Shown piece by piece: positions 8,872 to 17,984 of a DNA stretch of 64,000 bases. The stretch is from Deltaproteobacteria bacterium (GTDB lineage Bacteria; Myxococcota_A; UBA796; GCA-2862545). Below the pieces are notes generated by a model. That model saw only the letters and a list, made by a program, of their open reading frames with translations. It was not told the DNA's origin and searched no databases. The position numbers and the translations under genes are program-made. The DNA is taken from the NCBI GenBank assembly GCA_006226595.1, contig SBGP01000005.1, forward strand, positions 40,715 to 104,714, read 5' to 3'. Each line of letters starts with the position of its first letter. Within the stretch, counting starts at the first letter, position 1.

Positions 8872-9519
8872 TTGCGCACACTCATCGCCCTCATCGCTCT
8901 CACCCTGACTCCCACGGCCTTCGCCCAGGACGGCGGACAGGTGAAGTTCGCCAAGGCCGAGCTCGCCGAGTCCCGCGCCGATCTTCGCGACGCTCGCCAC
9001 GATCTGCGCGCGGTGCGCCGCGCCGTGCGTCGCTGGGAGAAGGCGGCTGCCCGACGCGACTGGGACAAGGCGCGCGGCATCGACCCGGAGATCTACGGCT
9101 TCCTGCGCAGCGAGCGCGAGGAGACCGCCGGGGAGATCCAGGAAGCCAAGAAGGAACTCACGCAGTCCGAGCGGGAGGTAGCGGCGGCCCGTCGAGAGGC
9201 GGAATCCAGTCGCGGGGCTGCCAGGCAGGACGATCGCCAGGACCTGCGGGACGACCGCAAGGATCTAGCCGACGACCGGCGCGACTTGCGGACCGAGGAG
9301 GTGCGTCGCGAGCGGATCGCGCGGGTCTCCCGGGAACTTCGCGACCTGCAGCCCGCATTTCGGGGCGCCCGCCCTGGCGGAGCGAACGTGAAGCGCAAGC
9401 AGACGCTGCTCGGGCAGCTCGAGCAGCTCGCCGAGCGCGACCTCCGCCAGGCGCTGGCCGAGGTCGACGAGGACAAGATCGAGCTTCGCGAAGATCGCGT
9501 CGAGCGGCGTGAGGACTAG
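8872..9519 (+). CDS. Secreted coiled-coil protein, Arg/Asp-rich
   Basis: The 215-residue product has a signal peptide (LRTLIALIALTLTPTAFAQ) and then a highly charged coiled coil with repeats such as RQDLRDDRKDLADDRRDLR. I chose TTG at 8872 because AAGGAGG lies 5-6 nt before it and the signal starts there; a GTG at 8857 would put the ribosome site inside the gene. Such Asp-Arg-Leu coils occur in secreted or periplasmic proteins of unknown role. It converges on the next gene with a 4-nt overlap (CTAG). Confidence 0.65.
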   Translation: MRTLIALIALTLTPTAFAQDGGQVKFAKAELAESRADLRDARHDLRAVRRAVRRWEKAAARRDWDKARGIDPEIYGFLRSEREETAGEIQEAKKELTQSEREVAAARREAESSRGAARQDDRQDLRDDRKDLADDRRDLRTEEVRRERIARVSRELRDLQPAFRGARPGGANVKRKQTLLGQLEQLAERDLRQALAEVDEDKIELREDRVERRED

Positions 9520-10298
9520 TCCTCCGCGGGAGTCTCGGTCGCGGCTTCTTCCTCGGCCGGTGCCTCCGGGGGCGCTTCCTCGCCGGCGGCGGGCACGACG
9601 CGAATGACCTGGTTGATCACACGGGGACCCTCCGCCGCCGGGAGGTCCGGCAAGCAGGAGGTGATCTTCTCCGCGCAGGCCGCGAGGTGTGCCGGGGCTC
9701 CTCCGGGCGTGGTCGCGCCCCAAGCGGGGACCCCCTCGGCGCTCCAGGTCATCTTCACGGTCAGGCGCGCTTCGTCGGGAAGCTCGCCCTCGCTCGCGCC
9801 GCACGCGGCGAAGGCCGAGGCGAGGTCGGCGACCGCGGTATCCCAGGCATCCTTGTCGAGTCCCTCCGGAAGGGTGGGGCGGAGCAGCTCGATCCGCGAC
9901 ACATCGCCGTCCGGGTACTGCTTGACCAGGCCCTGCTCGCGGCAGGAGGCGGTCCAAGCCTCTTCCTCGGTCTGCTCGGGCTTGCACTCGCCGACCGCGT
10001 GGAGCGTGGTGTTACGACCTCCACCCGAGACCACGAAGCCGCAGGCAGACTTCGCCTTCTTCATGAGGCCCTTCATCAGCTTCTCGGGCTCGCCCTGCGA
10101 GGGCAGGCGCTTGGCGACGATGAAGTCGATCGGGTCGAGCACCGGCGCGAGGCGCTCCTGGTTGGAGTAGCCGGAGTAGCCGATGGCCAGCTTCTCGGCG
10201 CCGATGCCCTCACGCACCTCTTCGAGGTACGCGACGAGCTCGTCGGTTGGAATGGTCTCGACCGCCTGTGCGGGCGTGAGTAGTGCGAGCCAGAGCAT
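9516..10298 (-). CDS. Secreted hypothetical protein with TonB-C-like or AgmX-like spacing
   Basis: The 260-residue product starts MLWLALLTPAQA, a short signal peptide, after an AGGAGG site. Two regions have paired cysteines (SACGF, ECKPEQ, ASCRE; FAACGAS, HLAACAEKITSCLPDLP). The pattern ARLTVKMTWSAEGVPAWG is like the strand-rich domain found in myxobacterial proteins that end with a conserved xxLPxxP element. The tail is Ala/Glu/Pro-rich. The family assignment is weak. It lies 31 bp after murG on the same strand. Confidence 0.58.
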   Translation of the reverse strand: MLWLALLTPAQAVETIPTDELVAYLEEVREGIGAEKLAIGYSGYSNQERLAPVLDPIDFIVAKRLPSQGEPEKLMKGLMKKAKSACGFVVSGGGRNTTLHAVGECKPEQTEEEAWTASCREQGLVKQYPDGDVSRIELLRPTLPEGLDKDAWDTAVADLASAFAACGASEGELPDEARLTVKMTWSAEGVPAWGATTPGGAPAHLAACAEKITSCLPDLPAAEGPRVINQVIRVVPAAGEEAPPEAPAEEEAATETPAED

Positions 10299-10329
10299 GG
10301 AAACCTCCTGGGGGCGAGGCTGTGAGTGA

Positions 10330-11409
10330 TCAGAGAAGGCTTTCGACGACGTCGGCTCCGCGCTGGGCCGCGTCGAGGCGAGCCTGGGCGGAAGCCGCTT
10401 GTGCCATGGCGGAGAGCCCGTCGGCATCGAGCGCGAGGGTGCGCACGGTGGACACCGCAGCGTCCAGATCCCATCCCTGCTCGACGAGCACCCTGGCCGC
10501 GCCCACCTCTTCGAGCCCGCGAGCGTTCTCTTCCTGGTGGTTCTCGGTGACGTTGGGCGAGGGGATGAGCAGCGAGGGCTTGCCGACCGCGGTCAGCTCG
10601 GCGAGCGTGGAGGAGCCCGCCCGGCACACCACGAGGTCCGCGGCCGCATAGGCGTCGCCCATGCGGTCCTCGTAGTCGACGAGGGACACGTGACTCGGCA
10701 CCTCCTCGCCGAAGGCTCCGCGCACCTCGGCGTGGTAGCGCTTGCCGGTGAGGTGGAGGACCTGCAGGTCCTCGTGGCCGGTGGCCACCGCGACAGCAAG
10801 CTCATTCAGGCGGGCCGCGCCCAGCGAGCCTCCGACGAAGAGCACGACGGGGCGCGCCGGGTCGAGTCCATAGCGGGCGCAGGCTGCGGTGCGGTCACCC
10901 TGGAGCACCGCCGGGTTCACGGGCACGCCGACGACGTGGCGCGGCGCATCCCCGGGCAGGCGCGTGCGGGTCTTCTCGTAGGTGAGGAGGACTTGCTGTG
11001 CCACGCGGGCGCACAGCTTGTTGGCCATCCCCGGCACGACGTTCGCTTCGTGAATCGCGCGACCGCGGCGCAGTGTCCAGGCTCCGAGCACGGCCGGCGC
11101 GGAGATGTAGCCGCCGACGCCGAGCACGGCGTCGACCTTGTCGGCCTTGAGCTTCGCGCGGGTCGCGAGAGTGGCCCGGAGCAGGCCCAGGGCGAAGCGG
11201 ATCTTCCCGACCAGGCCCGCGCGTGGGTACTGCGGAGCCACGACGGGTCGAAAGTCGTAGCCGCGCTGCGGCGCGACCCGTGCCTCGAGGCGCTCGGGGT
11301 CGCCGTAGTACAGCACGGTGTGGCCGCGCTCTCGGAGCACGTCTCCGATCGCGAGGGCGGGGTACACGTGACCACCGGTGCCGCCGCCGGCGAGGGCGAT
11401 GGTCGCCAT
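10330..11409 (-). CDS. murG: UDP-GlcNAc:lipid I N-acetylglucosaminyltransferase MurG
   Basis: MurG adds GlcNAc to lipid I on the inner face of the membrane, the last cytosolic step of peptidoglycan precursor synthesis. The 359-residue protein has the N-terminal GGGTGGHVYPALA loop, GVGGYISAPA, HEANVVPGMAN, the second-domain loop VGGSLGAARLNE and the donor-binding CRAGSSTLAEL with IPSP. Length is normal. It is outside the usual mur/fts cluster: upstream and overlapping by one base is an M20 peptidase, downstream a secreted protein. The start at 11409 is directly before the conserved loop. Confidence 0.96.
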   Translation of the reverse strand: MATIALAGGGTGGHVYPALAIGDVLRERGHTVLYYGDPERLEARVAPQRGYDFRPVVAPQYPRAGLVGKIRFALGLLRATLATRAKLKADKVDAVLGVGGYISAPAVLGAWTLRRGRAIHEANVVPGMANKLCARVAQQVLLTYEKTRTRLPGDAPRHVVGVPVNPAVLQGDRTAACARYGLDPARPVVLFVGGSLGAARLNELAVAVATGHEDLQVLHLTGKRYHAEVRGAFGEEVPSHVSLVDYEDRMGDAYAAADLVVCRAGSSTLAELTAVGKPSLLIPSPNVTENHQEENARGLEEVGAARVLVEQGWDLDAAVSTVRTLALDADGLSAMAQAASAQARLDAAQRGADVVESLL

Positions 11410-12812
11410 CAGCCCTTCACTCCGTGCTTGCCCAGTGCGGCGAGCTCGGCGAGCAGGTGCACGTTCGCGGCGACGGCCTTGGCGAAGATGCCGAGGTGCA
11501 GGGACTCGTTGGGACCGTGAGCGGTGGTTCGGGGGTCCATGACGCCGTTGAGGATGAGCGGAAGGTCACCGAAGCGACGCCCGAAGAGGGCGACGAAGGG
11601 AATGGAGCCGCCGACCCCGACCTGAACGGGGCGCTCGCCCCACGTCGCCTCGTAGGCGCGGTCCACGGCGTCGAAGGCGGGGCCCTTCGGCTCGTAGAGC
11701 CAACCCTCGCCGGCCCAGCCGGCCATGGCCAGGCTGACCTTCACGCCGGCGGGGGGCTCGGTGGTCAGGGCCTGTTCGACCGCCGCGAACATCGACTCGG
11801 CGCTCTGGTTCGGCGCCAGGCGGATCGAGAGGATGGCCGAGGCCTTGCGGCGAAGGGCGTTCTTCTTGTTCGCAAGCGTGGGCAGGGTGGTGGCAACGAC
11901 CGTGATGGACGGCTGACGCCACATCCACTCGGCGGGGGGGATGTCCCGGTGCGGAAGTGGAGCGACGCCGTCGACGATGTGTGCGCCCTCGCGAATCGTG
12001 GGCTCGTCGAGTGGCACGCGCCAGGCTTCGGCTCGCCACGCCTCGGGGACCTCGACTCGGCCGACCTTCATGCGGCCATCCTCGTCGGTGAGCCGGGAGA
12101 TGAGCCGCACGAGCGCGATGCTCACGTCGGGCACCATGCCGCCCCACAGGCCGGAGTGCACGTCGGCGGAGAGGGCTTCGCAGGTCAGCTCGATCTCGAC
12201 GAGTCCGCGAAGCGACACGGTGAGGCCCGGCACGTCCGGCGACGGGTTCTCGCAGTCGGTGAGCACCATGACATCGGCTTCAAAGGCCTCGGGGTACGCA
12301 TCCATGAAGCGCTCGAGGTTCGGGCTGCCGATCTCCTCCTCGCCTTCGATGATGAGACGCACGTTGCAGGGCAGCTCGCCGCCCTCCTCGAGCCAGGCGC
12401 GGATGGCACCCATGTGGCTGACCCAGCCCCCCATGTCGTCGGCGGATCCGCGGGCGTAGAGGCGGTCGCCGATGGTGGTCGGCACGTGCGGGTCGGTGTT
12501 CCAGTTCTCCCGCTCGACCGGCTGGAGGTCGAGGTGTCCGTAGATCAGCACGGTCGGAGCGTCCTCTCCGGCTCGCATCCACTCCGCGGCGACGCAGGGA
12601 AGCGCGCCTTCGAGCTCGAGCACGCGTGCTCCGTCGAGCCCGAGGGCTTCGAGGTCGTCGCGGATGGCGGCGGCCAGGCGTCGCACGTCGGCAAAGTGGC
12701 TCTCGTCACAGGAGATGGCCGGGATCGCGAGGTAGCGGTCGAGCTGTGCCAGGGTGTCGGGGAGTTGGCGGGCGGCGAGGTCCGCCACGGCGGAGAGGGA
12801 GGGATGCGGCAT
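11409..12812 (-). CDS. M20 family metallopeptidase (dipeptidase-like)
   Basis: The 467-residue enzyme should hydrolyse dipeptides or related amide bonds with two zinc ions. The metal and catalytic motifs are in order: IYGHLDLQP, GSADDMGGW, IEGEEEIGSPN, a Cys/Asp segment (LTDCENP), the dimerisation region SADVHSGLWGG and the final HGPNESLHLG. This matches the CNDP/PepV-like branch. The start is the ATG at 12812: the same frame is open for a further 131 codons, but that part is translated repeat array and not protein-like. It overlaps murG by one base, so both are likely cotranscribed. Confidence 0.92.
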   Translation of the reverse strand: MPHPSLSAVADLAARQLPDTLAQLDRYLAIPAISCDESHFADVRRLAAAIRDDLEALGLDGARVLELEGALPCVAAEWMRAGEDAPTVLIYGHLDLQPVERENWNTDPHVPTTIGDRLYARGSADDMGGWVSHMGAIRAWLEEGGELPCNVRLIIEGEEEIGSPNLERFMDAYPEAFEADVMVLTDCENPSPDVPGLTVSLRGLVEIELTCEALSADVHSGLWGGMVPDVSIALVRLISRLTDEDGRMKVGRVEVPEAWRAEAWRVPLDEPTIREGAHIVDGVAPLPHRDIPPAEWMWRQPSITVVATTLPTLANKKNALRRKASAILSIRLAPNQSAESMFAAVEQALTTEPPAGVKVSLAMAGWAGEGWLYEPKGPAFDAVDRAYEATWGERPVQVGVGGSIPFVALFGRRFGDLPLILNGVMDPRTTAHGPNESLHLGIFAKAVAANVHLLAELAALGKHGVKG

Positions 12813-12937
12813 GGACGGCTCCGGGAGGTCGGCGAATGTAGCGCGATCTGCGGCTCGTGCGGAGGGCCTCACGGATTGTTCCGAGATCGAGGCAGTGAGC
12901 GTCGGAGATGGCGTCGGGGAGCGGCTTCTTGACGGGG

Positions 12938-13570
12938 TCGGAGTAGAGCGCAGGAACGGTGCCAGAGCTGGGGTAGGAGGCGGTGCCAGAACTTGGGTCG
13001 GAGGTGGTGCCAGAGCTTGAAGTCGGAGGCGGTGCCAGAGCTTGGGTCGGAGGCGGTGCCAGGGCTTGGGTCGGAGGCGGCGCCAGGGCTTGGGTCGGAG
13101 GCGGTGCAAGAGCCCGGGTCGGAGGCGGTGCCGGAGCTCGGGTCGGAGGCGGTGCCAGGGCTTGGGTCGGAGGCGGCGCCAGGGCTTGGGTCGGAGGCAG
13201 TGCAAGAGCTTCGTGGGCGGTGCCAGGGCTTGGGTCGGAGGCGGCGCCAGGGCTTGGGTCGGAGGCAGTGCAAGAGCTTGGGTCGGACCCGTTGCCAGAG
13301 CCCGGGTCGGAGGCGGTGCAAGAGCCCGGGTCGGACCCGTTGCCAGAGCCCGGGTCGGACGCGGTGCCAGAGCTTGGGTCAGAGGCGGTGCCAGAGCTCG
13401 GGTCGGAGGCGGTGCCAGAGCTTGGGTCGGAGGCGGTGCCAGAGCTTGGGTCGGAGGTGGTGCCAGAGCTTCGTGGGCGGTGCCAGGGCCCGGGTCGGAG
13501 GCGGTGCCAGAGCTTGGGTCGGACCCGTTACCAGAGCCCAGGTCGGAGGGGCTGCCAAAGCTTCGTAGGC
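12938..13570. repeat. Tandem repeat array 1 (24-bp period, about 26 units), fills the gene gap
   Basis: This array occupies most of the 831-bp gap between the M20 peptidase start and the next gene. The common unit contains CCAGAGCTTGGGTCGGAG followed by a GC-rich spacer of about 6 bases. Variants include AGAGCCCGGGTC, a spacer change to CCCGTT, and shortened units with AGAGCTTCGTGGG. A block of about three units (near 13052, 13145 and 13217) recurs as a higher-order repeat. Because 24 is a multiple of three and the unit lacks stops in several frames, long spurious open frames cross it on both strands. There are no CRISPR-like spacers. Members of the same family occur at five other places in the window. 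Confidence 0.93.
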
Positions 13571-13643
13571 GGATGGAGCGTTTCCAGGACGCCCTGGCAC
13601 TGCTTGGCCAACGCGCGACCGCTGAGTCGAGCGGATCGGACCG

Positions 13644-14264
13644 CTACGAACCCGACTTCACATCCGCTTCCGCCCAGATGGCGCCTCGCAGCTGGCCCAG
13701 CTCGTAGCCCGTCGCCTTGTCCTCGGGGTACAGCTCCGACAGCTTGGCCTTCACGTCGTCACCGGGCGATCCGTGGCAGAGCAGACAGGGCTCGGCGATA
13801 CCGATCGGCGCCGCGAAGCGCGCCACCTTCTTCCCATCGATTTCGACCACCTCGGTCATCGGCTTCACCTCGGCCACCGGGGTGTCGCGCACCGAAGCGA
13901 ACCAGGCCTGCGCCCACTCGGGCCCCGCGTTGTTCGGATTGCGCAGCTTGTCCGAGGTGCGCCCGACCTTGATCTGGTGCTCCCCCGCGACCATTGCGGT
14001 GAGTCCTTGCGCCTCCTGGCTGCACATCTCGAGGGTCGCGGCGGGTCCGTTCGCGGCGAGACCCTCGATCACCTTGGCCTTCAAGGTGCCCCCGAGCGCC
14101 TTGGCGCCTTCCTTGGCGGCGGCGAGAGCCGCGCCCTCCGCATCCGCCGAAGCTTCGGGCGCCGCGGGCTCCGCGGCACGTTCGACCTCGACGGGCGTCT
14201 CGACAGGAGCTTCACTCCCACCACAAGCGACGAGGAGCAGGAAGACCAGGTTGCGCACGCTCAC
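13644..14264 (-). CDS. Tll0287-like (DUF3365) c-type heme lipoprotein
   Basis: The 206-residue product has a lipobox (LLLVACGG), an Ala/Glu/Pro linker, and a domain with NPNNAGPEWAQAWF followed by one heme-binding motif CLLCHG. This arrangement is that of Tll0287-like heme-PAS sensors/cytochromes. It would sit lipid-anchored in the periplasm and bind one heme, for redox or signal work. It starts one base after the MlaF stop on the same strand, possibly by coupled translation; a GTG at 14258 is an alternative start. A role in the Mla locus is not known and it may simply be read through. Confidence 0.8.
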   Translation of the reverse strand: MSVRNLVFLLLVACGGSEAPVETPVEVERAAEPAAPEASADAEGAALAAAKEGAKALGGTLKAKVIEGLAANGPAATLEMCSQEAQGLTAMVAGEHQIKVGRTSDKLRNPNNAGPEWAQAWFASVRDTPVAEVKPMTEVVEIDGKKVARFAAPIGIAEPCLLCHGSPGDDVKAKLSELYPEDKATGYELGQLRGAIWAEADVKSGS

Positions 14265-14265
14265 C

Positions 14266-15018
14266 TCACAGGGGCGGGAGTTCCACGTTTCGTTTGAGGA
14301 AGTCTCGCACGATGGGCTGCTTCGAGTGGATGAGCTGCTGCACGGTGCCGTACTCGACCAGCTTGCCGCCGTAGAGCATGGCGACGTAGTCCGCGATGTC
14401 CACGCAGCTGACGATGTCGTGCGTGATCACGATGAAGGTGATGCCGAGCTGCTTCTTCATGCGCCCGATCAGCTCGTCGATGGTGTCGCTCGTCATCGGG
14501 TCCAGCCCCGAGTTGGGCTCGTCGAACAGCACCACCTCGGGCTCGAGGACGATGGCGCGCGCCAGGCCTACGCGCTTGCGCTGGCCGCCCGAGAGCGCTG
14601 CCGTCGGACGGTCGTACACGTCGGGCAGCTCGACCAGCGCCAGCTTCTCCTCCGCGACGCGTCGCCGCTCGGCTTCAGAGAGGTTCGTGTGGAATCGCAG
14701 CGGAAAGGCGACATTCTCGCCGGCGGTCATGCTGTCGAACAGCGCCCCGTCCTGAAACAGCATGCCGAACCGTTTGCGCACCGCGTACTTCTGGCGCTCG
14801 CTCGCGGTGGCCATGTCGACGTCGCCGACCCACACTTCGCCCTGGTCCGGCTCGAGCAGGCCGACGATGTGCTTGATGAGCACGCTCTTTCCGGTCCCCG
14901 AGGGGCCGATGATTGCGGTGGTCTTTCCGCGGGGGATGTCGAAGGACACGCCATCGAGGACCACCAGCTCGCCGAAGCGCTTGTGCAGGTCGACCAGGCG
15001 GATGATCGGGTCGCTCAC
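14266..15018 (-). CDS. mlaF: Mla-type ABC transporter ATPase (MlaF-like)
   Basis: The 250-residue ATPase has Walker A GPSGTGKS, Q loop (LFQDGALFDSMT), signature LSGGQRKRVGLARA, Walker B VVLFDEPNSGLDP and switch His in THD. The sequence DGALFDSMTAGENVAFPL is typical of MlaF. It powers lipid movement between inner and outer membrane with the MlaE permeases and MlaD. The GTG at 15018 overlaps the MlaE stop by 4 nt (GTGA). The order on this strand is MlaE, MlaE, MlaF, heme lipoprotein. Confidence 0.93.
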   Translation of the reverse strand: MSDPIIRLVDLHKRFGELVVLDGVSFDIPRGKTTAIIGPSGTGKSVLIKHIVGLLEPDQGEVWVGDVDMATASERQKYAVRKRFGMLFQDGALFDSMTAGENVAFPLRFHTNLSEAERRRVAEEKLALVELPDVYDRPTAALSGGQRKRVGLARAIVLEPEVVLFDEPNSGLDPMTSDTIDELIGRMKKQLGITFIVITHDIVSCVDIADYVAMLYGGKLVEYGTVQQLIHSKQPIVRDFLKRNVELPPL

Positions 15019-15764
15019 AGGCCCCTCCCGCCGAACAACAGCTCGGACAGCAGGTAGTTGAGCGCCGCGCACACCACTGCGCTCACCACCACGGCGCTGT
15101 TCGTGGCACCGCCCACACCATCTGGCCCGGGCTTGCAGTGAAAGCCGTAGAAGCAGCTCACGAAGCAGATGATGATCGCAAAGAAGAACGCCTTCACGCC
15201 GCAGTACAGGAAGTCGGTGAGGATGGTGGTCTGGGCGAAGTAGTCGAGGAACTCGCCGCCATCGAGGCCGAGCTGGAACACGGCGACCAGGTACGCCGAG
15301 AGGGTCAGCGTGAAGATGGAGATCATCGTCAGCGCGGGGAGTACCGCGAGAATGCCGAGAAAGCGTGGCGTGATCAGGTACCACAGCGGGTTGATCGCCA
15401 TGACTTCGAGCGCGTCGATCTGGTCGCGAATGCGCATCACCGCAATCTGCGAGGCCATCTCGGTGCCGGCCTTGGCGGCGACCATCGACGCCACCATGAT
15501 CGGCGCCATCTCCCGCACTCCGGCGAGCGCGACGAACATGCCGATGAGCCGCTGCCCACCGAGCGGTGCAAAGGCGTTGTAGCCCTGCAGGGCGAGGTTC
15601 GTTCCGACGAAGACACTGATGATGAGCAGGATCGGCAGCGAGAGCACGCCGATGCGGTAGGCCTCCTCGATCGAGGCGCGAATCGGCGGCGGACGGGTCA
15701 CGCTCGCGCGAAACCAGCTGCCGACGAACAGTCCGAAGCGCCCGAGCTCGCGCACCGCGTTCAT
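15015..15764 (-). CDS. MlaE-family permease, first of two paralogs
   Basis: The 249-residue membrane protein has the MlaE core: VFVGTNLALQGYNAF, VREMAPIMVASMVAAKAGTEMASQIAVM and EALEVMAINP-type residues (here DALEVMAINPLWYL), followed by membrane helices. It starts 4 nt inside the end of the second MlaE gene. Compared with its neighbour it lacks the usual FEDMFG-like order in places, so the two copies have diverged well and likely form a heterodimeric core, unlike the E. coli homodimer. No substrate can be read. Confidence 0.9.
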   Translation of the reverse strand: MNAVRELGRFGLFVGSWFRASVTRPPPIRASIEEAYRIGVLSLPILLIISVFVGTNLALQGYNAFAPLGGQRLIGMFVALAGVREMAPIMVASMVAAKAGTEMASQIAVMRIRDQIDALEVMAINPLWYLITPRFLGILAVLPALTMISIFTLTLSAYLVAVFQLGLDGGEFLDYFAQTTILTDFLYCGVKAFFFAIIICFVSCFYGFHCKPGPDGVGGATNSAVVVSAVVCAALNYLLSELLFGGRGL

Positions 15765-16507
15765 CCGATCGCTCCAAACAGCGCGGAGGTGAGGAAGTAG
15801 TTGGCGACCACGAACGAGGTAACGGCGATGACCACGGTGTCGTTCACCGCGCGACCGACGCCCGCGGCGCCGCCTGTCGCGTTGTAGCCGTGGTAGCAGG
15901 CGATCAGGCCGATCAGCGCGCCGAACACGGTCGTCTTGACGAGGCCGCCGTACAAGTCGCTGGGCTGGGTGAGGGCCCACAGGTTCGCGAGGTACACGCC
16001 ACCGGGCTCTCCCTTGAGGAGCACCGCGGTGAAGTAGCCCCCGGCGATGCCGCCGATGCTGCCGATGAGGTTGAGGATGGGCGTGGCGATGATCGTCGCG
16101 AGTACCCGCGGGACCACGTGCACCCTGAGGCTGTCGATCGCCATGATCTCGGTCGCGTCGATCTCTTCCTTGATCCGCATTGCGCCGAGCTCCGCGGCGA
16201 ACGCACTGCCACCTTGCGCGGCGACGAGCACGCTCGCCAGCACCGGCGAGATCTCGCGGAACACGGCCACGCTGACCAGCGAGGAGAGCAGCCGCTGCGC
16301 GCCGAACATGTCGAAGATCTCGAGGCCCTGCAGCGACATCACCATGCCGACCGGAAACACGGTGGCGACGACCGGAAGCACGCACCGCGCGGTGATCAGC
16401 CACGTGTGGCGGGCGGTCTCGTTCACCTCCCACCACGGGGTCACGGCTCGCCAGCTCACGCGAGCGGCGAAGATTCCGAAGCGTCCCAGGGCGGTGACAC
16501 GTGTCAT
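15761..16507 (-). CDS. MlaE-family permease, second paralog
   Basis: The 248-residue protein contains VGMVMSLQGLEIFDMFGA, VFREISPVLASVLVAAQGGSAFAAELGAM and DATEIMAIDSLRVHVVPR, the standard MlaE permease signature, and about five membrane helices. It is the first gene of the minus-strand Mla unit. It starts 53 bp from a plus-strand gene that leads to mlaD, so the locus has a divergent promoter region. It is paired by 4-nt overlap with the other MlaE. Confidence 0.92.
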   Translation of the reverse strand: MTRVTALGRFGIFAARVSWRAVTPWWEVNETARHTWLITARCVLPVVATVFPVGMVMSLQGLEIFDMFGAQRLLSSLVSVAVFREISPVLASVLVAAQGGSAFAAELGAMRIKEEIDATEIMAIDSLRVHVVPRVLATIIATPILNLIGSIGGIAGGYFTAVLLKGEPGGVYLANLWALTQPSDLYGGLVKTTVFGALIGLIACYHGYNATGGAAGVGRAVNDTVVIAVTSFVVANYFLTSALFGAIG

Positions 16508-16560
16508 CGCGGGGAGGTAACCCGCCGGAGCGCGGGATATGCGAGTTGCGCGGAGGGGTC

Positions 16561-17013
16561 ATGCCCGAGGAAACGGACGAGAAGGACGCGAAGGCTGTGA
16601 AGAAGGCGAAGCGTCCGCCCACGGAGGAGGTTCCGCGCGAGCCGACCGCCGAGGAACCCGTCTCCGATCGCGACGATGCGCACTCGGACTCGGAAGAGGA
16701 GCGGGAACATCCGCACCACGACGAAGACGATGAGCGGGGCCTGTTCGGGCGCTTCACCCGCAAGCTCCGTGACCGCCGCGAGCTCACCGATGACGCGTGG
16801 AAGGCGGTGGGTGCGGTGATCTCGACGAGCGACCGCGCGAAGTCCGACTTCATCCGCATGCTCGGACGCGAGGTTCGCCACTACCTCGACGGCCTGCAGC
16901 TCACCGAAGACCTGCGCGAGCTCGTCACCAACCACTCGCTCGAGGTCCACGCCAGCCTGCACCTCAAGCCGCTTCCGAAGCAGGAAGAGTCGGAGTCCGA
17001 GGACTCCGAGTAG
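16561..17013 (+). CDS. Hypothetical charged protein between the mla divergons
   Basis: The 150-residue product has a long charged N-terminus (Lys/Glu/Asp-rich, with a His-containing HPHHDEDDE run) followed by a helical domain: RKLRDRRELTDDAWKAVGAV, then DFIRMLGREVRHYLDGLQL. The helical domain resembles poly(hydroxyalkanoate) granule-associated or phasin-like helical regions, but not strongly. The ATG at 16561 follows GGAGGGG. It is 32 bp before mlaD on the same strand and is probably part of the Mla system, perhaps as a cytosolic regulator. I could not assign a function. Confidence 0.65.
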   Translation: MPEETDEKDAKAVKKAKRPPTEEVPREPTAEEPVSDRDDAHSDSEEEREHPHHDEDDERGLFGRFTRKLRDRRELTDDAWKAVGAVISTSDRAKSDFIRMLGREVRHYLDGLQLTEDLRELVTNHSLEVHASLHLKPLPKQEESESEDSE

Positions 17014-17045
17014 CCGGGGCAGGGCCCGGGCGATACTCGCCTGCG

Positions 17046-17984
17046 ATGGCCAGATCCCGAAAATACGAGCTCGGCGTGGGACTGCTCCTCCTCGGAGCGA
17101 TGGTCGTGTTCGCGCTCATGGCGGTTCAGATCGGCGCCCTGGGCGGCCTGAGAGACACCGTCGAGATCGAGGCGCGCATCCCGGACGCCACGGGGCTCAC
17201 CAGCGGTGCGGTCGTCGCCGTGGCGGGTGTCGAGGTCGGCGCCGTTCGTGCACTGGCCCTCGACCACGATCGAGCTCGGGTCGTGATGGCCGTCGACCCC
17301 AGCGCGGGCATTCGCCGCGATGCCATCGTGCGGGTGCGCGCCCGCTCGGTGCTCGGCGAGAAGTACATCGAGATCGTGCCGCAGAGCCGTGACGCCGCAC
17401 CGATCGAGGCGGGAGACGAGCTCGTCGCCGCCGACGACAACTTCGAGATCGACGAGATGGTGAACCTCGTGGGGCCCCTCCTCGAGGCCCTCGATCCCGA
17501 GCAGCTCGCGACGGCGATGGACAAGCTCACCGAGGCGCTCGAGGACGATCCCGAGCGCCTGGCCCGCATGCTCGCCAACCTCGACACCCTGCTCGTTCGC
17601 GGCGCCGAGGCGGGCGAGGCCCTCCCAGGGCTCGTCGAGGACGGCCGCCGGACCATGGCGGTGGCGCGCTCGGCACTTCACGACGTGGAGCAGCGGGCCG
17701 AAGAAGCGCAGCCGGTCGTGGCGCGTGCGGACGCCGTGCTCTCCGAGCTCGAGGCCCGCACCCCCGAGCTCCTCGCCGAGGTCGATGGGGCGGTGGGGGA
17801 TGCCCGCGCGCTCATCGACGAGACCGAGGGCAAGCTCGAAGTGATCCTCGACAACTTCTCAGGGTTCGACAAGTGGGAGCTGCGCAGGCTACTTCGCGAA
17901 GAAGGCATCGTCGTGCGGCTGCGGGCCCGAGAGGTCGCGCCCACCGACAACCCCACGTTCAAGCGAAAGGGACAGGTCAAGTGA
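17046..17984 (+). CDS. mlaD: MCE-domain protein (MlaD-like substrate-binding component)
   Basis: The 312-residue protein has one N-terminal membrane helix (ELGVGLLLLGAMVVFALMA), then a single MCE/MlaD domain: ARIPDATGLTSGAVVAVAGV, VRVRARSVLGEKYIEIVPQ. A long coiled-coil tail follows (about 150-290). It would form a hexameric ring in the periplasm and receive lipid from the permease. It is on the opposite strand from mlaF/mlaE but within the same locus. The coiled tail is longer than in E. coli MlaD and looks more like the needle-forming MCE proteins. Confidence 0.9.
   Translation: MARSRKYELGVGLLLLGAMVVFALMAVQIGALGGLRDTVEIEARIPDATGLTSGAVVAVAGVEVGAVRALALDHDRARVVMAVDPSAGIRRDAIVRVRARSVLGEKYIEIVPQSRDAAPIEAGDELVAADDNFEIDEMVNLVGPLLEALDPEQLATAMDKLTEALEDDPERLARMLANLDTLLVRGAEAGEALPGLVEDGRRTMAVARSALHDVEQRAEEAQPVVARADAVLSELEARTPELLAEVDGAVGDARALIDETEGKLEVILDNFSGFDKWELRRLLREEGIVVRLRAREVAPTDNPTFKRKGQVK

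Noticed and set aside
12938..13570. CRISPR array
   Set aside because: Units are directly adjacent without unique spacers, and no cas genes are present.
12983..13972. Long plus-strand open frames of 190-330 codons
   Set aside because: They are translations of the 24-bp repeat in different frames, with no ribosome site and with periodic composition.
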